From the NCBI GenBank assembly GCA_964453335.1, contig CAYVOK010000001.1, positions 62,001 through 126,000 on the forward strand: 64,000 nt of DNA, read 5' to 3'. The translations under genes and the position numbers were made by a program. How positions within the stretch are numbered: position 1 is the stretch's first letter; every line of letters begins with the position of its first letter. Below, piece after piece: positions 1 through 6,968 of the stretch. The notes beneath the pieces were generated by a model. The model was given only the letters and a program-made list of their open reading frames with translations. It did not search any database and was not told the DNA's origin. This DNA comes from VGBO01 sp964453335. GTDB lineage: Bacteria; Actinomycetota; Acidimicrobiia; Acidimicrobiales; CAIXPF01.

Positions 1-495
1 TACCTATTAGAATTGAACACACGCAATCGCTATTATAAGGTATTACATTTAATATAAATTATAACATTTGTGCTGGCAGCTATAAATTATAATAAATATA
101 AATTATATCACACGAATGTTATGTGATCTATTATAATTTATATAATCTAATAAAATTAAAGAGGGCTATTAAAGCATTAGGGTACAAAAAGCTATATTCG
201 GGAGCCAGAATCCCCAACCCTGGCCGAACCAAGTACACGGCTCCATTACCGGCCCCTTCTAAGTACACAGTTTTAATTAGATTTGCCCAAAAGTACACGG
301 AGCCATTGAAATGTACACCGCTCCATTCAAAAGTACTCGGCTCCATTAATTTGGGTAAACTGGGCCGACCACCGTCTGCGGCCAAAACTTTTTGACCGAA
401 CAAAAAATCTCACGACAACCGTATATTATATTGGATGACTTTTGAAGCATCCTAATAGAACCATAGTGGTCTATTAAAACATTAGTGAGGTTTTT
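1..495. other. Non-coding AT-rich region with phased short repeats
   Basis: I see no convincing gene here. Two overlapping 90-codon frames on opposite strands across 123-403 have repetitive composition, no ribosome-binding site and no recognisable domain, and look spurious. The main structure is a set of degenerate repeats at 231-347, listed separately. The last 20 bases hold the leader of the Hsp20 gene. An intergenic stretch this long is unusual in this gene-dense window and could be a regulatory or replication region; that is inference. Confidence 0.5.
231..347. repeat. Five degenerate 17-bp repeats, helically phased
   Basis: Copies of an AAGTACACGGCTCCATT-like unit start at 231, 261, 291, 311 and 331. 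Copies 1, 3, 4 and 5 match closely over 17 bases; copy 2 matches mainly in its first 9. The spacings are 30, 30, 20 and 20 bases, near whole helical turns. The spacers are too short for a CRISPR array. Phased sites of this kind can bind a protein on one face of the helix (operator or iteron); no function is shown by the sequence. Confidence 0.6.
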
Positions 496-969
496 ATGAA
501 CATTTTACCACATCGTGATGAATTTCTATTCCCTTTAGAAGCAGCCTTTGACAAATTCTTCAATGATTTCTTCGGTCAAAGATCTTCCCTGCTCAATTCA
601 GCCAAATCTAATACTGGCTATCCTAAACTCAATTACTACTCAGATGGCAAAGAGATAAAACTAGTCCTCGCAGTACCGGGCTGTACCTCCGAAGATCTAG
701 AACTCTCGTACAACGAGGATAACACCCTCACGATTAAGGGCCGTATGCACCACGACTTCCACGCCCCTGAATCAGCCCAGTTCTACGCCCGGGAACTACG
801 CCAATCCTCCTTCGTCCGCACCGTTTCCCTCCCCGAAACACGATCCCCACCCACCGCCTCCTTGGAAAATGGAATATTAATTATTACATGGAAAATTGAA
901 AAGGCTCAAAATAAGCCCAAACAGGTGATTCAAATAACTCAAAAAAGATCGGATGCTCGGGAGAAGTAA
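496..969 (+). CDS. Small heat shock protein, Hsp20/alpha-crystallin family
   Basis: This 157-aa protein is an ATP-independent chaperone of the Hsp20 family, which holds unfolding proteins. The alpha-crystallin domain spans about residues 43-150 and ends in the hallmark G-x-L-x-I strand (GILIITWKI). The short N-terminal arm has the usual F-rich amphipathic character (FDKFFNDFF). GAGG lies five bases before the ATG. It is monocistronic and followed by a hairpin terminator. Several T4-like phages carry hsp20 genes. Codon use is mosaic: the ends are AT-rich like the window, but about 650-870 is clearly GC-rich, suggesting a recombined or recently acquired segment. Confidence 0.93.
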   Translation: MNILPHRDEFLFPLEAAFDKFFNDFFGQRSSLLNSAKSNTGYPKLNYYSDGKEIKLVLAVPGCTSEDLELSYNEDNTLTIKGRMHHDFHAPESAQFYARELRQSSFVRTVSLPETRSPPTASLENGILIITWKIEKAQNKPKQVIQITQKRSDAREK

Positions 970-1354
970 GGGCTTGAAATAATTTGGGGGGTCTGGGCTG
1001 TAAAACGGGCCAGACCCCTTATAGTAAATAACTTATACTTCTATGATACTACCAATATGATATAATTGTGATATCACTTTGATCTCAAACTTCTAACTGT
1101 TGATATGCACGTGGATATGGATGTAGATATGCAACTGTAGATATGGAAACCGTGGATATGGCAAGGTCTCCCTAATCAACAGCTATTATTTTATTATGTT
1201 GAGTATAATACTCCGATCCCCCTTACCCCTCAAGGCTTCGCCCCATTGATATAGAAGAAGGCTTGGTTAAAATTCAAATCCTTTTGGATATTTATGGCCA
1301 ATAAAAGGTTGAACTTCATGTGGTTGTATTTATTTTAGTTTTGATACTATTTGA
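970..1354. other. Intergenic region with GATATG repeats
   Basis: Apart from the hsp20 terminator no gene is visible. GATATG occurs five times, at 1102, 1114, 1126, 1140 and 1155 (spacings 12, 12, 14, 15), inside loosely similar 12-15-bp units. The downstream gene is convergent, so this is the 3' junction of two transcripts. Function unknown. Confidence 0.5.
988..1018 (+). terminator. Terminator-like hairpin after hsp20
   Basis: A perfect 9-bp stem (GGGGTCTGG with CCAGACCCC, 988-996 and 1010-1018) encloses a 13-base loop, 19 bases after the hsp20 stop. Only a short, mixed T/A tract follows, so termination may be partial. Confidence 0.65.
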
Positions 1355-3862
1355 TTACAAGATATCTGGATATCCGTTTTTGGAACAAATAATTTCAATT
1401 TCTGATAGATCGAATTTTAATTTTGTTTTTTTTGATCTTAGAGTATTCAATATATTGTAGTATGTGGAGTTTAGGTTTTGCCATACAGTATTTTGCCTTA
1501 ATACAAATTTTGATTGCTGGTGCATTGGAAGATTGTTGTTATTATAATTCTTCATCCAATCGAACATTTCTTCTATAGAGAATTGGTAGTAAAATAATTT
1601 TCCAATTTGATATAATATACTTTCACAACCGTAGCTTTTTGCTATGGTTTGCCAATCCTCTCTTGATCTTACATACCCTTTTTCAATTCTTGTTTTTTCA
1701 TCATTTTTTAGACTCCATGATAATCTAATTTTATTTAAATACTGTCCTAATTTACTTTGGCGAGGGTCTGTAGAATTTTTATCTGGTATAAAACCATTTA
1801 TTACATAAAACTCACAGATTTCAACCAGACGATTATTCCACACATCATTCATATTTTTTTCATATTCAAAAGCAAAGAATTTATCAATATTAATACCCTC
1901 TTTTTGCAAGATAATTATTGATGAATTGAAAAGTTTTCTTTTATATTTTGCAGGGTCAGATTTCCAGAGTTTTTCACTTCTAGATAAACGTGCCCATATT
2001 TCATACTCTAAATTGTGATGTTTTGGTTTTTCATTTTTTTTGGCGAAAGGAATTAATTGCCTAACTTTTTGATTTTGATTTCCTTCTTCCGTGGCAAAAA
2101 ATTCATCTACAACAGTTGGATTAAATTTATATTCTTTTATAAATATTTCTACTGCTCTGTTATAAAAATTGTATGCTCCTTTTAGATTTTGATTTGCAAC
2201 TTTTACTCTGTAATAGCCAAGTCTTTTTTCATCTTTGTTTGATGATTGAGATGATGAGAATTTTTGATTATTTTTGTAAAAATCAGCATTACCTCGAATC
2301 CAACTTTCATCTATTTGATGTTTCCAATTCGATTTGGAAATGTCTATAACAACATTAAATCCAAGATTTTTCTCCCTAATAGTTTTCCTAAACAAATCAA
2401 ATTCAGGATTTTTGTGTTGATCCCTGAAATCACGATAGGGTTGAAAACGTGGATCATTCTCAATATGCCATTCCAAAGCAACAACAATGTTACATTTTCT
2501 TTTAATGTTTTTACAATTTCTCAAATTATATGCAATACATTCTTTTTGTCCCAGCCAATTAGCCATGCCCCATTCTGATTTATAGTGGGTGTTACCACTT
2601 TTTTTTGCTCTTGATTTTCTTTTTGGACGATGCAAATTTTGCATGATAAATATAGCACAATCGAGCAATTTTTGAATATTTTGCTCTAACAGAACTTTTC
2701 TATCTCTGGTTTGCATGAATTTTTTTTCAAAATCCTCTCCATATTTTTGAATTCCATATTCGTAAACTTTTTCATATCCAGTCCTTTTATAACGTATTCC
2801 AAAAAGAACATCAAGTCGTTTTCTTCCTAGTTCAGATCTACAATAAATTTTAGTTGTTCCAGCACAAGACATATAGTCATCTATAGTCGATGTCAGTTCT
2901 TCAAATGTATTATTTGATTCATATATCAACAAATCTTCTCTTACATTTGGGTATTTGTGGTTTAATTTTTCAAATTTAACACGCAATTTGTCAAATTTTT
3001 TAGTATTGCGATTCTTATATGATCTTAAAAGATGAAGTTTTTTTCTATAAAAATTAGATATACTATCGAAACCTTTGTTTTGTATCTCTGTACATAATTT
3101 TTGAAGATTATAATAAAGTCTGTGAATACCATTAACTGGCACTAAAAAATCATCAAATCCATATTCATTAATTACAAAATTATTTAATTCTTCAATATAT
3201 GAAGAATTATTTCTAAAACCTATTCTAAATCTTTGCATATGTCTAGCAAGATTGCGTTCTATTTTTTCTTGATCCGATAAATATTTTATATCTTTTTTTA
3301 GTAATAAAGTGTTTGGCCATTTACCATTTACTATCCTGAATTCGCAGCAAGACTTAGCAAAAACTATATTTTCATGGAGCGAAAAGTTACATCTTAATCT
3401 AATTGAATAACCGCCAGCGCTCCTATTTTTATTAAAACCTTTATCGTAAGATCCAAATCGATCCATCCAATAATTTTCTCTCTCTTTTAAATAATCATTT
3501 TGTTGATTATTTTTTATAACTTCATGTGGGTAATTAATAATCTCAACTACACCATAGTAAAATGGTGCATCGGATTCTAAAATTTCGTCATAAAACTTAC
3601 TTTCTTTAGTAATTTCTTCTGATTCTTCTATTTTTTGATATTTTTTAATATCTCTTATTCTTTGTGAATGTCTGGTTGTCAAATTGCTTGTTTTTCCCGC
3701 ATATGATGCATGACCATTATAATAAAAATAAATACATAGTGAATTATTTTCATTTTCGATAAATTTTACTGTGTCTTTTCCGTCAACAATAATTTCTCCA
3801 CATTCAATATAACGAAATTTTTTCTTAATTTCTTCTCTTGAAAATTCTTTCTTGCTATTCAT
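1355..3862 (-). CDS. GIY-YIG nuclease-domain protein with long C-terminal region
   Basis: This 835-aa protein has a GIY-YIG-like nuclease domain near its N-terminus: an I-Y-F-Y-Y-N-G strand and a Y-A-G-K strand around residues 43-60, an Arg at about 64, and a Glu in E-N-Y-W near 129 followed by G-F-N-K-N. These are the landmarks of the family, which includes homing and repair endonucleases. The remaining roughly 680 residues are Lys/Asn-rich with recurring W/L/R patterns (for example KLGQYLNKIRLSW), loosely like helicase-associated repeat domains. The chosen start has AAAGGA six bases upstream; an upstream in-frame Met would overlap the neighbouring gene. It could be a free-standing homing endonuclease or a defence nuclease. 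Domain call fairly sure, role unsure. Confidence 0.7.
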   Translation of the reverse strand: MNSKKEFSREEIKKKFRYIECGEIIVDGKDTVKFIENENNSLCIYFYYNGHASYAGKTSNLTTRHSQRIRDIKKYQKIEESEEITKESKFYDEILESDAPFYYGVVEIINYPHEVIKNNQQNDYLKERENYWMDRFGSYDKGFNKNRSAGGYSIRLRCNFSLHENIVFAKSCCEFRIVNGKWPNTLLLKKDIKYLSDQEKIERNLARHMQRFRIGFRNNSSYIEELNNFVINEYGFDDFLVPVNGIHRLYYNLQKLCTEIQNKGFDSISNFYRKKLHLLRSYKNRNTKKFDKLRVKFEKLNHKYPNVREDLLIYESNNTFEELTSTIDDYMSCAGTTKIYCRSELGRKRLDVLFGIRYKRTGYEKVYEYGIQKYGEDFEKKFMQTRDRKVLLEQNIQKLLDCAIFIMQNLHRPKRKSRAKKSGNTHYKSEWGMANWLGQKECIAYNLRNCKNIKRKCNIVVALEWHIENDPRFQPYRDFRDQHKNPEFDLFRKTIREKNLGFNVVIDISKSNWKHQIDESWIRGNADFYKNNQKFSSSQSSNKDEKRLGYYRVKVANQNLKGAYNFYNRAVEIFIKEYKFNPTVVDEFFATEEGNQNQKVRQLIPFAKKNEKPKHHNLEYEIWARLSRSEKLWKSDPAKYKRKLFNSSIIILQKEGINIDKFFAFEYEKNMNDVWNNRLVEICEFYVINGFIPDKNSTDPRQSKLGQYLNKIRLSWSLKNDEKTRIEKGYVRSREDWQTIAKSYGCESILYQIGKLFYYQFSIEEMFDWMKNYNNNNLPMHQQSKFVLRQNTVWQNLNSTYYNILNTLRSKKTKLKFDLSEIEIICSKNGYPDIL

Positions 3863-3923
3863 AAAAATTCCTTTTTTTGTTTTTGCTGGGCCTTGGTGTG
3901 ATATATGATAAAAACTCTTTCTA

Positions 3924-4319
3924 TTAAAACTCATCAATGAAGTAGGATTTAACCCATTCATAATCTGGGAAGAGGGTTTTGACATATCCGTACATAGATC
4001 CGAAGATTTCTATGAAATCTGGATCGGATGTAAAGAGTTCTGCGGAGATTGAATAGTAATCTTCCATATATTCTATGGATGGTTCTATATTGACTTGATC
4101 TGAAGCCCAGTCAATCAATTCTTGGTATCGGAATGCTTTAATAGCATTTTCCACAAATGGCTTGGTAGGTGTTAGGTTATTATTATGTTTCTTCTCTATC
4201 CACTTTCTATGTGTTAACATATACTGGTTGGGGGATTTGGTGCTTTTTTGGTATCTGATTACAGCTTCATCTGTAAACTTGAGTATGACTGGATTTTCGT
4301 CTTCATCTTCAGAATGCAT
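3924..4319 (-). CDS. Hypothetical protein, 131 aa, acidic
   Basis: I do not recognise the family. The protein is acidic and rich in aromatic residues, especially in its second half (SIEYMEDYYSISAELF), which looks helical and soluble. An excellent AGGAGGT Shine-Dalgarno sits five bases before the ATG. It lies upstream of the GIY-YIG gene on the same strand with a 61-base gap, so the two could share a transcript. It has no CTS-like N-terminus, unlike the leftward run just beyond it. Confidence 0.7.
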   Translation of the reverse strand: MHSEDEDENPVILKFTDEAVIRYQKSTKSPNQYMLTHRKWIEKKHNNNLTPTKPFVENAIKAFRYQELIDWASDQVNIEPSIEYMEDYYSISAELFTSDPDFIEIFGSMYGYVKTLFPDYEWVKSYFIDEF

Positions 4320-4609
4320 AGCGCACCTCCTTTTGGGGACTAAACCATAGACTTAGGGTCCATGATCTGTTGTCCGATGGCTTGGGCTGGAGTAACTTGG
4401 TAATACATGACCTTTTTCCTTCATGGAAAGGGTGTGTTGGGTAAAGAACTGTATCTCCTTTGAGGCAGTCAGTCTCCTGTACCTGACTGGGGTTATTGTG
4501 GTAGCTAATTGAGTCTATGGCCCTCAACCGCTTGGAATAGTATAGTGGGGGGTGGGGTGGGGAATCAAGGGGGATTTAATCGAATTTAGCTGGGGTAGGA
4601 GTCTTTGTC
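4320..4609. other. Intergenic region, 290 bp, with relic of a duplicated gene end
   Basis: The only longer frame (4309-4527, minus) needs a TTG start and has an unlikely composition, so I do not call it. The left part is probably the leader of the 131-aa gene. Around 4559-4601 lies an imperfect copy of the 3' end of the membrane-protein gene at 5728-6312. Confidence 0.45.
4559..4601 (-). repeat. Partial duplicate of the 3' end of the 5728-6312 gene
   Basis: The blocks GGGAATCAA and AATTTAGCT-GGG-AGGAG are shared with 5722-5752, where they encode the final APALAKLD of the membrane protein and its stop. Here the matching minus-strand reading ends TPAKFD and a stop, outside any open gene. This looks like the residue of a deleted paralogue or a recombination junction. 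Confidence 0.45.
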
Positions 4610-5668
4610 TTAGGGATTAGACAAATTTAGATCATCAAAATCTATATTATCCGTATTTAGATCACCTATAAGCTGTGCCAATTCTTCAGGATCATATGAA
4701 AAATTAGGTAGACCAAGATCAGATAAAAATTGATCATTTTTTTGTTGATGTTTTGGTTGAAGTTCATTAAATTTTATAACTAATTCTTTAGTTAATGGAG
4801 TCACACGATTCATTAGATTTTGAATAAAATTAAAAAGTTCGTTTGCAAGATCTGTATCATGAGGTATGATTTCATCTCCTTCATCGATATTATCGTATAA
4901 ATACATCAGTAATTTAATTCCATCTGATGTTTGAATAGCATTTGGATAGGATGATTTAAGTCCTTCAAAAATTGCTTTTACTTGGACATCGTTAAGATCA
5001 CGGTTCTTTATATAATCATTTATACTATTTAAATTTTGCATTTGTTCTCTTGTTACCATATTATTGAATGATTTGTTTGTGTTGTTTATCTTTGCGTAGT
5101 CTTCAATAGCATCTTTGAAATTTTTGGGATTTTTTACATAAACATATTTACTAAAATCTGAGTAATCTACTTTGGGCTTTGCTGATGCAGCGACTTTTTC
5201 TAGAGCCTGTTTAACAAAACTATTGTCTTTATATCTGACTATATTCCTAGTAATTTCACCATTCCCAACATATTTCCCCATTAAAATTTGTTTTGCTACA
5301 TCTGGTGTCAATTCCTTTATGGAATTAATCATTAAGATTGTCAGACCTTTGATATCATTTTGTAGATCGGCTACAAAATGAGGTACTGTTGGGGCTTTTT
5401 GAATTCTATCATCATATTGAGGTTTTTTGGTAGCGGCAATCAAATTGGTAGCCATCTGATTGCCTTTGCTTTTGTTTTTGTTAGCAAAATCTATTTGGCT
5501 CTGATGAGTTTTCAAGGTTTTCAAGTTTATATCGTATTGTTTTATTACATCAATAAGTTCAGTATTAGTAACTGGTTGATTATTAGCTGCTTTTTTGAGG
5601 AGATTGGCAAAACCGAGTACATCTCTTTTTTCAACTTCTGCTAGATATAATTTGAATGAAAAATCCAT
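4610..5668 (-). CDS. CTS-tagged protein of unknown function, 352 aa
   Basis: The protein starts with a capsid-targeting-like tag, MDFSFKLYLAE, ending in L-A-E as in T4 prohead-protease sites, so it is predicted to be packaged in the head and trimmed after residue 11. The rest is predicted helical, Asn/Lys/Asp-rich and without recognisable domain; the C-terminus is acidic (NTDNIDFDDLNLSNP). A CATAAATA late-type -10 box lies seven bases before the ATG. It is the last gene of a leftward run of CTS genes. Function inside the virion or after injection is unknown. Confidence 0.85.
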   Translation of the reverse strand: MDFSFKLYLAEVEKRDVLGFANLLKKAANNQPVTNTELIDVIKQYDINLKTLKTHQSQIDFANKNKSKGNQMATNLIAATKKPQYDDRIQKAPTVPHFVADLQNDIKGLTILMINSIKELTPDVAKQILMGKYVGNGEITRNIVRYKDNSFVKQALEKVAASAKPKVDYSDFSKYVYVKNPKNFKDAIEDYAKINNTNKSFNNMVTREQMQNLNSINDYIKNRDLNDVQVKAIFEGLKSSYPNAIQTSDGIKLLMYLYDNIDEGDEIIPHDTDLANELFNFIQNLMNRVTPLTKELVIKFNELQPKHQQKNDQFLSDLGLPNFSYDPEELAQLIGDLNTDNIDFDDLNLSNP

Positions 5669-5675
5669 GATTCTT

Positions 5676-5683
5676 TATTTATG
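5676..5683 (-). promoter_or_regulatory. Late-type -10 box, CATAAATA
   Basis: One mismatch to the T4 late consensus TATAAATA, seven bases upstream of the start at 5668. Confidence 0.5.
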
Positions 5684-5727
5684 AATTATGTATGAATAAT
5701 TAAATTACTATTTGACCAGCCGGGGAA

Positions 5728-6312
5728 TCAATCCAATTTAGCTAGGGCAGGAGCGACGAATATGTGCCAAATGACCCAAGCGATGAAAGGTGTTAGTCCT
5801 ATGAGGTTACTGATACCATAGATAGTTTGTAGGCCTAGTACTGGAGATGCCAATATGGCTGGTGCAACCCAGAATACGCATAGTTTGAAGAATCCTTCTT
5901 CTGTGACAGATTCTTTGACCATATTGAGGGCGGCTTTGATGAGGTTAGCAAGGCTGGTGAAGAACCATTTAATAATGGCTACAATGGCTTTTAGTATAGT
6001 TTTGCCTATACCTGACCAGAATTCTTTTAGGTGATCTATTTGGTTAAAGAAGTTGAATCCTGAGAGTAGGGAGAGGTCATAGTCTTCTTTTGAGTATTTG
6101 CCGTAGGTGGTTTTTAGTTTATTGAGTAGTTTGGGTACTTTGGTGTCTAGGGTTTTTTGTTCTGGTATTCTTAGGGAAGTTTTTATATTATTTATAATAT
6201 CTGTGGTTATGGTTTTTAGTTTTTGTACTAGGGTAGACTCTTGTGGGTCTAGATCTTCAAGTATTAGGTTGAGTGGTGGATTTAGTTCCATGAATTCTTT
6301 GAATGTTATCAT
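5728..6312 (-). CDS. CTS-tagged membrane-active protein, 194 aa
   Basis: The N-terminus MITFKEFMELNPP followed by LILE at about residues 16-19 fits a capsid-targeting tag with a later cleavage site (I-L-E). The middle is a basic helical segment. The last 90 residues contain about three hydrophobic segments: one around ILKAIVAIIKWFF, one around LCVFWVAPAILASP, and one around FIAWVIWHIFVAPAL. A packaged protein with membrane-inserting helices could act at the host membrane during DNA entry; this is inference. The start overlaps the preceding gene's stop by four bases, implying translational coupling. Confidence 0.8.
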   Translation of the reverse strand: MITFKEFMELNPPLNLILEDLDPQESTLVQKLKTITTDIINNIKTSLRIPEQKTLDTKVPKLLNKLKTTYGKYSKEDYDLSLLSGFNFFNQIDHLKEFWSGIGKTILKAIVAIIKWFFTSLANLIKAALNMVKESVTEEGFFKLCVFWVAPAILASPVLGLQTIYGISNLIGLTPFIAWVIWHIFVAPALAKLD

Positions 6313-6953
6313 ATGATTATCTTATCGTAATCTGGATTTTCGAAATCATTTATAACAACGTAATGCTTATAATCTTTAGTGTTAGCGGCATGCCAATGCA
6401 TTGGATTTGATATTAGTTGTTCTTTAACATCTTCATAAAATTTATCATCTGGTTCTTTGTAGTAGTAGTTTGAAGTAATCATTTGTTCTAACAGTACAAT
6501 TTTATCTAGGTTTAGGTGATCTGAGGTAACATTTCTGCCTAGGTGTTCGGCCAATCCCATTTGTTTATTGCCAGCTTCGGTGCATACTTGGTCATTGAAT
6601 TCTACGCCTACGACAACTTGTTTTGGTACGCCATCTATATCTACTATAGCTTTGAGCATAGGGTTTTCATTATAGTTTATAAAGTCATGCCATCCGTTGG
6701 ATCTAGTTGGTTGGATGAAGCCTTCTGCTCCGTTAACGAGTAGGAGGTCTTTGAGTCTTTTGTTATTACTTTGGAATACATCTTGAATGAATTTAACTTT
6801 TCTGGGGTTAACATCTTGTATCATCTCGTAGATGAGATGTAGGTTTAGTTTTTCTGTTTCGGGGTCATTTGAATCTAGGATAGATTTGCAAAGTGTTGCG
6901 ATATCGTCTGTGATTCTGCTTTCTTTGAGTATAAAATTCTTAAAGCCTTTCAT
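6309..6953 (-). CDS. CTS-tagged protein of unknown function, 214 aa
   Basis: The tag MKGFKNFILKE ends in L-K-E, a good match to the T4 prohead-protease site, predicting a head protein trimmed after residue 11. The body looks like a compact mixed alpha/beta domain (KAIVDIDGVPKQVVVGVEF, HYVVINDFENPDYDKIII) that I cannot assign. AGGAG lies a few bases before the ATG. It follows the 800-aa gene by 15 bases and overlaps the next gene, so it belongs to the CTS operon. Confidence 0.82.
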   Translation of the reverse strand: MKGFKNFILKESRITDDIATLCKSILDSNDPETEKLNLHLIYEMIQDVNPRKVKFIQDVFQSNNKRLKDLLLVNGAEGFIQPTRSNGWHDFINYNENPMLKAIVDIDGVPKQVVVGVEFNDQVCTEAGNKQMGLAEHLGRNVTSDHLNLDKIVLLEQMITSNYYYKEPDDKFYEDVKEQLISNPMHWHAANTKDYKHYVVINDFENPDYDKIII

Positions 6954-6968
6954 AGTATCTCCTAATAA

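Noticed and set aside
231..347. CRISPR array for the Cas12i
   Set aside because: Repeats are 17 bp and degenerate with 3-13 bp spacers, unlike type V-I arrays, and lie 12 kb away.
123..403. Two overlapping 90-codon frames on opposite strands
   Set aside because: No ribosome-binding site, composition driven by the phased repeats, and no domain.
4309..4527. 72-codon minus-strand frame
   Set aside because: Needs a TTG start, overlaps the leader of the 131-aa gene and has an unlikely composition.
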